Positions 48,848 through 56,058 of a stretch of 64,000 bases of DNA are shown piece after piece. Below the pieces are notes generated by a model. The model was not told the DNA's origin. It did not search any database and saw only the letters and a list, made by a program, of their open reading frames with translations. Numbering within the stretch: the stretch's first letter is position 1; every line of letters starts with the position of its first letter. The stretch is from Micromonospora sp. WMMD961 (GTDB taxonomy: Bacteria > Actinomycetota > Actinomycetes > Mycobacteriales > Micromonosporaceae). A program made the position numbers and the translations under genes. The stretch lies in assembly GCF_029626145.1 (NCBI RefSeq), contig NZ_JARUBJ010000002.1, positions 3,569,501 through 3,633,500 of the forward strand. The letters run 5' to 3'.

Positions 48848-49345
48848 ATGCAGAGCCGGTTGCGAGTGCAGGGGCATCCGATCCAACCGATGCTGGTGAC
48901 GTTCCCGCTGGGGCTCTTCGTCAGCGCCACCATCTTCGACCTCACCGACGTCGTCGGCGGCCCGGCGATCCTGGGTGAGGTCGGCTACTGGACCGGCGTC
49001 GCCGCGCTGGTCGCCGCGGCGCTGACCGCCGTGGCGGGGATGGTCGACCTGTGGGACGTACCGGGGGACCGCACCCGCCGTACCGCGATCGCCTTCAACC
49101 TGGTGAACGCGGTGATGGCCGGCATGTTCCTGCTCACCTGCCTGGCCCGGTCGCACTCCCCGCAACGAGGGGCGTCAGCCGCGATCCTGGTCACCGAGCT
49201 GGTCGCGCTGGCCGTTGGCGGGGTCGGCGTGCACCTGGGCGCCCGGCTGATGCGCCAGTTCGACGCCGGCCGGGCCGAGGCCGGCGGCCTGGAGGCGCTC
49301 GCCGGCTCCACCGGCGAGATCCCTCGCCCCTGGCCCAGCCGCTGA
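48848..49345 (+). CDS. DUF2231 membrane protein
   Basis: 165 aa with four membrane helices. The typical start VQGHPIQPMLVTFPLGLFVS, containing HP at residues 10-11, and the following ATIFDLTDVVGGPAILGEVG, YWTGVAALVAAALTAVAGMV, DLWDVPGDRTRRTAIAFNLV are diagnostic of DUF2231, whose members are proposed to bind haem or take part in redox reactions without firm proof. GGGGAGGA precedes the ATG. It is a single gene with a SigB-type promoter, next to the 77-bp palindrome. Confidence 0.88.
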   Translation: MQSRLRVQGHPIQPMLVTFPLGLFVSATIFDLTDVVGGPAILGEVGYWTGVAALVAAALTAVAGMVDLWDVPGDRTRRTAIAFNLVNAVMAGMFLLTCLARSHSPQRGASAAILVTELVALAVGGVGVHLGARLMRQFDAGRAEAGGLEALAGSTGEIPRPWPSR

Positions 49346-49524
49346 CCCGACCGTGTCGGGCCCCGCGCGGCGGAAGCACCAGCTCAGCCTCGGCGGAGAG
49401 CTGCCACTGCCCAGGGCCCCGCGCAGCGCGAGCGCCGCGCCGCGGCCGTCCCGGCACGACAGGACGACCGGTGCGGCGGCAAATGGGTTGCCGGCCGGTG
49501 TGACCGGCCGCGAGGCTGGCCGCC

Positions 49525-50283
49525 ATGGACGCCGAGCGTGACGCCGAGGAACTGGTCGCTGAGGCCGCTGCCGCCCCGGTCGACGGGTGGGGCTTCGGCT
49601 GGCTGGCCGGCCGGGCCACCGAGGAACGCCCACCCTGGGGGTACGCCCGCCTGGTCGCCGATCGGATGGCGCGCGCCACCTGCGCGCTGGACGTGGACAC
49701 CGGCGGTGGGGAGGTGCTCGCCGAGGTGCCACGGCCACCGAAGCTCCTGACGGCCACCGAGGGTTGGCCGCCGAACGTGGAGGTCGCCCGGCGGACCCTG
49801 CGACGGGTGGGTGCGACGGTGGTGGCGGTCGACCCGGACGGGCCGCTGCCCTTCCGCGACGCCTCCTTCGACCTGGTGGTCAGTCGGCATCCGGTGCGTA
49901 CCGACTGGGCGCAGACGGCCCGGGTGCTGCGACCGGGCGGGACGTTCCTGTCCCAGCAGATCGGCGCGGGCACGATGCGGGAGCTGAGCGAGGCGATCCT
50001 CGGTCCGCTGCCGCCGCCGACCGCGCGGCACCCCGAGCACGCGGTCGCCGCCGCCGAGGCGGCCGGGCTGCGGGTGGTCGACCTGCGCCGGGCGTCCCTG
50101 CGGGCGGAGTTCTTCGACATCGGGGCGGTGGTCTGGTTCCTGCGCAAGGTGATCTGGACGGTGCCCGGCTTCACCGTGGACCGCTACCGTGACCGGCTGC
50201 GCGACCTGCATCGCCGCATCGTCGAGGACGGCCCGTTCGTGGCCCACGCCGAGCGGTTCCTCATCGAGGCCATCCGATCCTGA
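49525..50283 (+). CDS. Class I SAM-dependent methyltransferase
   Basis: 252 aa. The nucleotide-binding region is CALDVDTGGGEVLAEVPRPP (motif I, about 51-70), followed by GWPPNVEVARRTLRRVGATV and the substrate-side FRDASFDLVVSRHPV and ARVLRPGGTFLSQQIGAGTM (motif III region). It should transfer a methyl group from S-adenosylmethionine to an unknown small molecule. No ribosome binding site is visible; a small hairpin with a GCCGGCCGGT arm occupies 49493-49513 just upstream. It converges on the DUF3500 gene. Confidence 0.85.
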   Translation: MDAERDAEELVAEAAAAPVDGWGFGWLAGRATEERPPWGYARLVADRMARATCALDVDTGGGEVLAEVPRPPKLLTATEGWPPNVEVARRTLRRVGATVVAVDPDGPLPFRDASFDLVVSRHPVRTDWAQTARVLRPGGTFLSQQIGAGTMRELSEAILGPLPPPTARHPEHAVAAAEAAGLRVVDLRRASLRAEFFDIGAVVWFLRKVIWTVPGFTVDRYRDRLRDLHRRIVEDGPFVAHAERFLIEAIRS

Positions 50284-50337
50284 GCGCCGCCGTGATCAGC
50301 CCGCCCAGGCGGCGTGGCAGGGCCGGGTGGGCCTCGC

Positions 50338-51285
50338 CTAGTGGTGGGTTCGGTGGTGTCCGGCCAGGACGTCGGCGCCGAAGTCGCTGGCGGGGCGACG
50401 GAGGACGGTGTGCGCGTGGTTGCCGTCCGGGCTCGTGTTGTCGTACTCGATCAGCAGGTCGTCGCCCTGCACCCGGTAGTAGTGCCGCTGTCCGGGGCGG
50501 GTGGGGCCGGCCCAGGCGAAGTGCAGCGGGCCGGCGTCCAGTCGAGCCGCCTCCCGGATGGCCAGTTCGGGTGGCAGCCGGTCCAGGTACAGCGCGACCA
50601 CCTGGTCGAGCAGCGCGCGACCGGTCGGCCCCATCCGGTCGGCCGGTACGCCGAGTGGCTCCAGCGGCGCGTCGACCGTCCCTCTGGTGGCGCTGATGAT
50701 GTCCCGCGGTGCCTCGTCGGCGATGACCGCGGCGGCCCGTTCGGCGGGGCCCAGCGCGTCGAGCAGCGCCAGGGCGAGGTCCTCCTCCACGCCGAGTGGG
50801 CGGGAGACCGGGCGGCCGGCGTAGCGCACCGCCGCCGGGTTGGCGCCGAAGAAGATCGGGGCGGGGGAGACCTGGTTGTCGACCACGGTCATGGTCACCG
50901 ACAGGTGGTGCCCTTCGAACCGCCACCCCCAGCGGTCGTCGCGCGCCGGGTCGCCGAACACGGCCACCCAGTAGTCAGCGCTGTGCCGTCCACGCTGCCA
51001 GTCCTCGGCTCGGTCCAGCACCTCCTCCAGCGCGATGATCGCCATCGCCTGCGCGTACGCCGAACGGCTGAGCGCGGTGGCCAGCAGTCGGTGGGCCGCT
51101 TTGCGGCCGGCGACGTCCATCGCGGCGAGGCTGACGCCGGGTCGGGGTCGGGGGCGGTACTCCAGCCAGCGTCGGGCCGACTCGTCGTCGAACGGGTGCA
51201 CGGCGCTCTCGCGGGCGGCGGGGTCGAGCGCGGCCAGCAGCGTGGTGCTGGCGGCTCGCATCTGCTCGGGCAGAGGATCTTCCAC
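50338..51285 (-). CDS. DUF3500 family protein
   Basis: 315 aa. Motifs DRWGWRFEGHHLSVTMTVVD, PAPIFFGANPAAVRYAGRPV and the end FAWAGPTRPGQRHYYRVQGD, LLIEYDNTSPDGNHAHTVLR are characteristic of DUF3500, a family without known activity; the conserved His and Asp residues suggest a metal or catalytic site. No signal peptide. The start is the GTG at 51285; TATACA lies 6 nt in front of it, again leaderless-like. The ankyrin gene lies 32 bp upstream on the same strand. Confidence 0.88.
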   Translation of the reverse strand: MEDPLPEQMRAASTTLLAALDPAARESAVHPFDDESARRWLEYRPRPRPGVSLAAMDVAGRKAAHRLLATALSRSAYAQAMAIIALEEVLDRAEDWQRGRHSADYWVAVFGDPARDDRWGWRFEGHHLSVTMTVVDNQVSPAPIFFGANPAAVRYAGRPVSRPLGVEEDLALALLDALGPAERAAAVIADEAPRDIISATRGTVDAPLEPLGVPADRMGPTGRALLDQVVALYLDRLPPELAIREAARLDAGPLHFAWAGPTRPGQRHYYRVQGDDLLIEYDNTSPDGNHAHTVLRRPASDFGADVLAGHHRTHH

Positions 51286-51317
51286 CGACCCTGTATACCG
51301 GCCCGTGCGGGCTGGTG

Positions 51318-51710
51318 TCAGCCGGCGCGCAGCAGCTCCGTCATCTCCGGCAGGTCGAAGAACTGCGCGGTCTCCAACGCCGACGGGTTGCCGTGTGCCG
51401 GGTCGGCGCCGGCGGCGAGGAGCGCGCGGACCCCGTCGGTGTTGCTGCGGAAGACCGCTGCGGCCAGGGCCGTCTGACCCCGGTCGTTGGCCCGCGAGTG
51501 GTCGGCGCCGCGACTGAGCAGGGCGGCCACCGTGTCCGGGTGGGCGTGGTACGCGGCCAGGATCAGCAGTGTGTCGCCCTTGTCGTTGGTGAGGTTGACC
51601 GGCAGGCCGGCGTCGAGCTGCGCGGCCAGTTCCTCGGTGGAGCCGGCGCGGGCCAGGTCGAACATCCGGTGCGCGAACGCCAGCGTCTCGGCGTCGAGGT
51701 CGTCGGTCAC
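51318..51710 (-). CDS. Small ankyrin-repeat protein
   Basis: 130 aa composed of a leading helix and three ankyrin repeats: NLTNDKGDTLLILAAYHAHP, SRANDRGQTALAAAVFRSNT and a third (DPAHGNPSALETAQFFDLPE). The frame is a protein-binding scaffold with no catalytic part. GTG 51710 has TAGCCT 6 nt upstream, pointing to leaderless translation. It stands upstream of the DUF3500 gene and may be co-transcribed with it. A functional link to that protein is inference. Confidence 0.88.
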   Translation of the reverse strand: MTDDLDAETLAFAHRMFDLARAGSTEELAAQLDAGLPVNLTNDKGDTLLILAAYHAHPDTVAALLSRGADHSRANDRGQTALAAAVFRSNTDGVRALLAAGADPAHGNPSALETAQFFDLPEMTELLRAG

Positions 51711-51716
51711 CCGTCC

Positions 51717-51722
51717 AGGCTA
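51717..51722 (-). promoter_or_regulatory. TAGCCT -10 element of a likely leaderless mRNA
   Basis: Minus-strand TAGCCT ends 6 nt before the GTG of the ankyrin gene, with no ribosome binding site. The hexamer is the same as before the GNAT gene and the 110-aa membrane protein gene. Confidence 0.5.
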
Positions 51723-51770
51723 CGGCCTGTCCTGATAGGTTGCTCGGCCGGCGTGCTGGGGGAGGGTCCG

Positions 51771-52148
51771 ATGGTCGAGACGGTGTACGTGGGCAACGCG
51801 GGTGTCGACGGTGCCACCAACGCCGGCTGGTTGCTCGGGCACTTCGCGCCGGCGGGGGAGATCCGGCACAGCACCGACGTCGAGGTGAAGTGGGGTGTGC
51901 ACCCGCCCGGGCAGGCCCGGTCGCGGTGGGCCACGGGGGAGCGACGGACCACCCTGCTCGTGCTCGTCGAGGGCTGCTTCCGGGTGGAGTTGCCCGACCG
52001 GACGGTACGGCTGGCGTTGCCGGGTGACTACGTGGTGTGGGCCCGGGGGGTGGACCATTCGTGGTTCGCCGAGCGCGCGTCGGTGGTGTTGACGGTGCGC
52101 TGGCCCTCGTTGCCCGGTTACCGGGTGGACCCGCCGGTGGTGCGCTGA
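51771..52148 (+). CDS. Cupin-like small protein
   Basis: 125 aa, one beta-barrel domain. Motifs VEVKWGVHPPGQARSRWATG, TTLLVLVEGCFRVELPDRTV, LPGDYVVWARGVDHSWFAER, and SVVLTVRWPS follow the cupin pattern, with His residues (in GVHP and VDHSW) that could bind a metal. The reaction or ligand is unknown. ATG 51771 has GGGGGAGGG upstream, so the start is well supported; GTG 51753 would be an alternative. It diverges from the ankyrin gene with about 60 bp between starts. Confidence 0.75.
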   Translation: MVETVYVGNAGVDGATNAGWLLGHFAPAGEIRHSTDVEVKWGVHPPGQARSRWATGERRTTLLVLVEGCFRVELPDRTVRLALPGDYVVWARGVDHSWFAERASVVLTVRWPSLPGYRVDPPVVR

Positions 52149-52503
52149 CCGACTGTCGAGCCGACCAGCGTCCCGGTGGGTGGAATTACCTATTAAAGCC
52201 ATAGGTTTTGCCGCCTGTAGTACGAGGGCACCCCGCCGCACGGACCACAGCCGTTAAGCCCTGGTCCGGCGGCCGGCGACCACCCCGTGGAACCGGGCGG
52301 GGACCCCCGTATCGGGGCATCTCGGCGACTCTGCTGTAATCATCAAGTTCGTACGCAGAGCGAGCGCCCAGCTCCGATGTGTTCGTCAATTGTCACATTC
52401 ATGCAACGCCGCCGCCTCTTGACCCTTGCCCGGGTGCCGGGAAGCATCGATGAGGCGGCGTCCCGGGCCGTGGGGAGATACCCGGACCAGCCCAAGGAGG
52501 ACC
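52149..52503 (+). other. 355-bp structured leader or promoter region before an orphan OmpR-type gene
   Basis: No gene is supported here. The region has islands of lower GC (52178-52215 and 52330-52410) and stable folds: CGGACCA (52241-52247) pairs with TGGTCCG (52262-52268), and CCCCG/CGGGG forms a small hairpin at about 52304-52317. GGTTT at 52204-52208 and GGGCAC 17 bp later partly recall a SigB-type promoter. If transcription starts there, the mRNA has an untranslated leader of about 270 nt, long for this genome. Confidence 0.45.
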
Positions 52504-53109
52504 ATGTCGGTCAGCCCCGCCTCGTCGCGCGCCGGATGGCACACGTCGCAACCCGCGGTGCCCGGTCGGCCGCCCGGCGGTCAGCGTCGCCCGGCGAACA
52601 CCGCGACGCCCGTGCTCACCGTGACGCTGTCCATCCCGCTGGCCTGTGAGGAGTCGCTGACCCCGGCGGCACGTCGGCTGCTGGAGGCCGCCCGCGAGAT
52701 GCTCGAACGCGGCGAGGGCGTGATCATCGGGTCCGTGCCGAGCGAACGCCGCCCCGACCCGGCGCCCGCCAACCGGTCGCCGACCCGGGCGGTCAGCCCG
52801 ACCATCCCCGCCCTGCACATTCTGGCCTCGTCCCGTTCGGTGCTGCGCGACGACGAGCCGCTGCCGCTGACCAGGTTGGAGTTCGACCTGCTGCTGCACC
52901 TGGTCGCCCATCCGCGCCGGGTGTTCACCCGACTGCAACTGCTCAACGCCGTCTGGGGCTACGAGCACGCCGGCGTGCGCACCGTCGACGTGCACGTGCG
53001 TCGGCTGCGCGGCAAGGTCGGCATGGACGTGCCGCTGGTCACCACCGTCTACGGCGTGGGCTACCGGCTGGCCGACGACGCCCGGGTCACCATCGACCGC
53101 ACCGGCTGA
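52504..53109 (+). CDS. Orphan OmpR/PhoB-type winged-helix DNA-binding protein
   Basis: 201 aa. Residues of about 100-195 form a transcriptional-regulatory winged helix: LTRLEFDLLLHLVAHPRRVF, TRLQLLNAVWGYEHAGVRTV, DVHVRRLRGKVGMDVPLVTT, VYGVGYRLA. The phosphoreceiver domain is missing; residues 1-100 instead hold a Pro/Ser-rich start and one helix (TPAARRLLEAAREMLERGEG). It therefore binds DNA without known phosphorylation control. AAGGAGG lies right before the ATG. No sensor kinase is near. The long leader suggests post-transcriptional regulation. Confidence 0.85.
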   Translation: MSVSPASSRAGWHTSQPAVPGRPPGGQRRPANTATPVLTVTLSIPLACEESLTPAARRLLEAAREMLERGEGVIIGSVPSERRPDPAPANRSPTRAVSPTIPALHILASSRSVLRDDEPLPLTRLEFDLLLHLVAHPRRVFTRLQLLNAVWGYEHAGVRTVDVHVRRLRGKVGMDVPLVTTVYGVGYRLADDARVTIDRTG

Positions 53110-53150
53110 CCCACGTCACCGACCTGCCCGACGCGGGGCAGGATGGTCCG

Positions 53151-53813
53151 GTGCGCATCCGTCCGATCTCGCCCGACCTGCTCGTCACCGAGCTGACCGA
53201 CCGGCTGGCCGACGCCGCGACCGGCGCAGGGCTCGCCGACGCCGGGCCCGCGCGGCTGCGGGTGGCGATCGACGGCGCCTCTGCCGCCGGCCCGGACGAG
53301 CTGGCCGCCGCCCTCGTCGACCCGCTACGCGCCCAGGGCCGCCCGGTGTTGCACGTACGTGCCACCGACTTCCTCCGCCCCGCGTCGCTGCGCTTCGAAC
53401 TGGGCCGCACCAACCCGGACTCCTTCTACGAGGGCTGGGTCGACGAGGCCGGACTGCGTCGGGAGGTCCTCGACCCGGCCGGCCCGGGCGGCACCGGCCG
53501 GGTGCTCCCGTCGCTCTGGGACGCCGACGCCGACCGGGCCAGCCGGGCCCGCTACGTCGACCTGCCACCCGGAGGCGTCGTCCTGGTCAGCGGTCCGCTG
53601 CTGCTCGGCGGCGGGCTGCCGTTCGACGTCACCGTCCACCTGGAGCTGTCCTCGGCGGCGCTGCGTCGGCGTACCGAACCGACCCAGGCGTGGATGCTGC
53701 CGGCGTTCGACAGGTACGCCGAGGAGGTCGTCCCGGCGAGCTTCGCCGACGTGGTGGTACGGGTCGACGACCCCCGCCGCCCCGCGCTCGTGGAGCCCGA
53801 CGGCGACGCCTGA
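53151..53813 (+). CDS. Uridine-kinase-like protein with a degraded P-loop
   Basis: 220 aa with the layout of the uridine kinase/phosphoribulokinase fold: LRVAIDGASAAGPDELAAAL, PVLHVRATDFLRPASLRFEL, then a substrate region (RTNPDSFYEGWVDEAGLRRE) and VVLVSGPLLLGGGLPFDVTV. The first block normally reads GxxGxGKS; here it is GASAAGPDE, without the Lys and Ser/Thr that hold ATP phosphates. So the protein is probably not an active kinase, or uses another site. The GTG start has GGCAGGATGG nearby. It lies between the winged-helix and TraR genes. Confidence 0.72.
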   Translation: MRIRPISPDLLVTELTDRLADAATGAGLADAGPARLRVAIDGASAAGPDELAAALVDPLRAQGRPVLHVRATDFLRPASLRFELGRTNPDSFYEGWVDEAGLRREVLDPAGPGGTGRVLPSLWDADADRASRARYVDLPPGGVVLVSGPLLLGGGLPFDVTVHLELSSAALRRRTEPTQAWMLPAFDRYAEEVVPASFADVVVRVDDPRRPALVEPDGDA

Positions 53814-53832
53814 CAACCGCGAGAAATTCGCC

Positions 53833-53859
53833 GGTTTGCCCCGCCGATCCGGCGGGTAC
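53833..53859 (+). promoter_or_regulatory. SigB/SigF-type promoter of the TraR/DksA gene
   Basis: GGTTT, 16-bp spacer, GGGTAC: the full consensus form of SigB/SigF promoters, 118 nt before the ATG at 53978. Confidence 0.8.
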
Positions 53860-53977
53860 TCGCCCGGCTCACAGGGCGCGGGTGATCGCCCGCGTACCGA
53901 ACGCGACCGTGACCGGGGCTCGACGCCGCCGGCACCCGGTTCACCGTGAGCCACAGGCTTAGGAAAGGCAGGCAGCG

Positions 53978-54376
53978 ATGCTCGTCCACGACACGGTCGA
54001 CACGAACCGTTCCCAGCAGGAAATCGACCAGATCCGGCTCTCGCTCCAGGCGCGCTACGACGAGCTGACCGCCGAGTACGACCAGGCCGTGCTCCAGAGC
54101 CAGGTGCTGCGGCTGGTGGAGGTCGGCGACACCGCCGGGGACGACCAGGCCGACAGCGGCACCAAGACGGCCGAGCGGGACACCGCGCAGTCCCTGTTGC
54201 GCACCATCCTGGACCGCCGCGCCCAGTACGAGCACGCCCTGGGCCGGCTCGCCGAGGGCACCTACGGCTGGTGCGAAGGCTGCTCGGCGGCGATCCCGGT
54301 GGAGCGGCTGGAGATCTTCCCGTCCGCCACCACCTGTGTGACCTGCAAGCAGACCCGCGAACGGCGGGCGGCCTGA
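53978..54376 (+). CDS. DksA/TraR-type C4 zinc-finger protein
   Basis: 132 aa. A coiled-coil N-terminal half (IDQIRLSLQARYDELTAEYD) ends in the C4 zinc finger with CEGC and CVTC (about residues 100 to 124; YGWCEGCSAAIPVERLEIFP). DksA-type proteins enter the secondary channel of RNA polymerase and change promoter choice; actinobacterial ones, such as RsrA-unrelated TraR proteins, are less well known. The coiled-coil tip lacks an evident pair of Asp residues in the usual place, though DTAGDDQADSG may substitute. AGGAAAGG precedes the ATG. Expression from the consensus SigB-type promoter. Confidence 0.85.
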   Translation: MLVHDTVDTNRSQQEIDQIRLSLQARYDELTAEYDQAVLQSQVLRLVEVGDTAGDDQADSGTKTAERDTAQSLLRTILDRRAQYEHALGRLAEGTYGWCEGCSAAIPVERLEIFPSATTCVTCKQTRERRAA

Positions 54377-54424
54377 GCGACGCCAGCGGTTGCCGGTCGG
54401 TCCGCGGCGCGATGGACTTGAGCC

Positions 54425-55297
54425 ATGGGTGACATCCTGGTGGGCACCGCGTCCTGGACCGACCGCACGCTGCTGGACTCGGGCTGGTATCCGCAGACCG
54501 CGGACAACCCGGAGAAGCGGCTGGCCTACTACGCGCGGCAGTTCCCGCTGGTCGAAGTGGACGCCACCTACTACTCGCCGCCCGCCGAGGCGACCGCGCG
54601 GCTGTGGGCCGACCGCACCCCGGCCGGGTTCACCTTCAACATCAAGGCGTTCAGTCTGCTGACCGGGCATCCCACCAAGGTCAGCGCCCTCTACAAGGAC
54701 CTGCGTCCGGAGACCGACAAGAAGAACGTCTACCCCGACGACCTGCCCGCGCAGTCGTACGAGGAGGTCTGGACGCGTTTCCTGTCCGCGCTGGACCCAC
54801 TTGTCGAGGCGGGCAAGCTGGGTGCGTTGCTGTTCCAGTTCCCGCCCTGGTTCACCATCAAGCGGGCCAACAAGCAGTACCTGCTGGAGGTGGCGAAGCG
54901 CTGCGCGCCGCTGCGCCCGGCCTACGAGTTCCGGCACGCCTCCTGGTTCGACGGCGACAACGCCGACGAGACCCTGGCCTTCCTGCGCGAGCACCAACTG
55001 CCGTACGTCTGCGTGGACATGCCGCAGGGCCACCGTTCGTCGCTGCCGCCGGTCCTGGCCGCCACCGCGGATCTCGCGGTCATGCGCTTCCACGGCCACA
55101 GCGACAAGTGGACCAGCAAGGACATCCACGAGAAGTTCGGCTACCACTACTCCAAACGGGAGTTGGCCGACTGGGCGCCGAAACTGCGTGAGCTGGCCGA
55201 CGAGGCCGGTCAGACGCACGTACTCATGAACAACTGTTACCGCGACTACGCGCAGACCAACGCCACCACCCTCGCGAATCTCCTCGACGCCGGCTGA
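54425..55297 (+). CDS. DUF72 family protein (first of two)
   Basis: 290 aa. DUF72 is a TIM-barrel-like family without a known reaction. Motifs are GDILVGTASWTDRTLLDSGW, the acidic VEVDATYYSPPAEATARLWA (first strand Asp), AGFTFNIKAFSLLTGHPTKV, LLFQFPPWFTIKRANKQYLL, APLRPAYEFRHASWFDGDNA and YPVxx-like QLPYVCVDMPQGHRSSLPPV, ending HVLMNNCYRDYAQTNA. This copy is of the longer type, with the insertion at 75-100. The second, shorter DUF72 gene lies 1 kb downstream on the opposite strand; the two share less than half of their visible motifs. Confidence 0.9.
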   Translation: MGDILVGTASWTDRTLLDSGWYPQTADNPEKRLAYYARQFPLVEVDATYYSPPAEATARLWADRTPAGFTFNIKAFSLLTGHPTKVSALYKDLRPETDKKNVYPDDLPAQSYEEVWTRFLSALDPLVEAGKLGALLFQFPPWFTIKRANKQYLLEVAKRCAPLRPAYEFRHASWFDGDNADETLAFLREHQLPYVCVDMPQGHRSSLPPVLAATADLAVMRFHGHSDKWTSKDIHEKFGYHYSKRELADWAPKLRELADEAGQTHVLMNNCYRDYAQTNATTLANLLDAG

Positions 55298-55407
55298 CCT
55301 CATCCGATCCGGGTGGGGCCGCCTCACCCGCACCGCCGGCACTGTGGTCACGGTGGGTACGGCCGCCCGGGGGTGGCCGACGCCGCAGACGACACGGAGG
55401 TGACGGG

Positions 55408-55593
55408 ATGACGGTTCGAGTGGTGACGGATCGGCGGCGCGGTGCCGTCCTGCACGTGGTCGGCACGGCCGACAACACCCGGCGCGCAGCGCAGGGCAGC
55501 CCGGTGCGGGCCCGCCGAGGCCCGGTGGGGCCGCCACGGCGCGCCGACGACCGACGATGGGACACCTCGGAACGGGGGTCGACCGATGGCTGA
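55408..55593 (+). CDS. Possible 61-aa basic protein overlapping the DUF2267 start
   Basis: ATG 55408 is preceded by GGAGG at ideal spacing, and 61 codons follow: MTVRVVTDRRRGAVLHVVGT, then ADNTRRAAQGSPVRARRGPV and an acidic-basic tail. The frame ends 8 nt into the next gene (ATG 55586), typical of translational coupling. The arginine-rich middle with no hydrophobic core could equally be a random GC-rich frame. No homologue is known to me. Confidence 0.4.
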   Translation: MTVRVVTDRRRGAVLHVVGTADNTRRAAQGSPVRARRGPVGPPRRADDRRWDTSERGSTDG

Positions 55594-56014
55594 CGCGATG
55601 ATCTCAGCGTTCGAGTCCTCGCTGGACAAGACCAACCTCATTCTCAAGGACATCGAGGACGCCTACGGTTGGCCGAAGGAACGGCGCAACCAGTCGTACG
55701 CCGCCCTGCGCACGGTGCTGCACCTGCTGCGCGACCGGTTGCCGGTGGACGAGAGCGTCGAGTTCGCCCAGCAGTTGCCGGTGCTGGTGCGGGGGATCTA
55801 CTTCGACGGCTGGGTGCCGTCCGACGTGCCGATCAAGCTCAACCGGGACGACTTCCTCTACGAGGTCCGGCAGGGCTTCCCGTACGACGCGGAGGGCGGC
55901 CCGGAACGGGTGACGCAGGTGGTGCTGGACACGCTGCGCCGACACGTCACCCAGGGCGAGTGGCAGGACGTGAAGGACACCATGCCGAAGGACCTCGCCA
56001 CGATGATGCCGTGA
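55586..56014 (+). CDS. DUF2267 family protein (second of two)
   Basis: 142 aa, helical: ADAMISAFESSLDKTNLILK, DIEDAYGWPKERRNQSYAAL, RTVLHLLRDRLPVDESVEFA, QQLPVLVRGIYFDGWVPSDV. The core motif QQLPVLVRGIYFDGW is the standard DUF2267 signature and is much closer to the typical family than the copy at 23612-23998. Function unknown, associated with stress or oxygen-limitation genes. The start has GGGGG 7 nt upstream. It converges with the second DUF72 gene across a strong terminator. Confidence 0.9.
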   Translation: MADAMISAFESSLDKTNLILKDIEDAYGWPKERRNQSYAALRTVLHLLRDRLPVDESVEFAQQLPVLVRGIYFDGWVPSDVPIKLNRDDFLYEVRQGFPYDAEGGPERVTQVVLDTLRRHVTQGEWQDVKDTMPKDLATMMP

Positions 56015-56028
56015 CGGCCTGACCCCGC

Positions 56029-56058
56029 GAGCCCGCCCGACCACCGTCGGGCGGGCTC
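56029..56058. terminator. Bidirectional terminator between DUF2267 and DUF72 genes
   Basis: GAGCCCGCCCGAC (56029-56041) and GTCGGGCGGGCTC (56046-56058) form a perfect 13-bp stem with a CACC loop, overlapping by 2 nt the stop codon of the minus-strand DUF72 gene. Confidence 0.92.

Noticed and set aside
52149..52503. Cyclic-di-AMP (ydaO) or other known riboswitch
   Set aside because: Actinobacterial ydaO elements precede cell-wall hydrolase genes and have conserved blocks that I do not find here; only generic hairpins are visible.
53151..53813. Pseudogene call for the uridine-kinase-like protein
   Set aside because: Only the P-loop is altered; the frame is intact, codon use is normal and the rest of the fold is well formed.
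55355..55360. SigB-type promoter before the 61-aa/DUF2267 genes
   Set aside because: GGGTAC is present, but no GTTT-like -35 lies 14-17 bp upstream (the sequence there is CGCCG).
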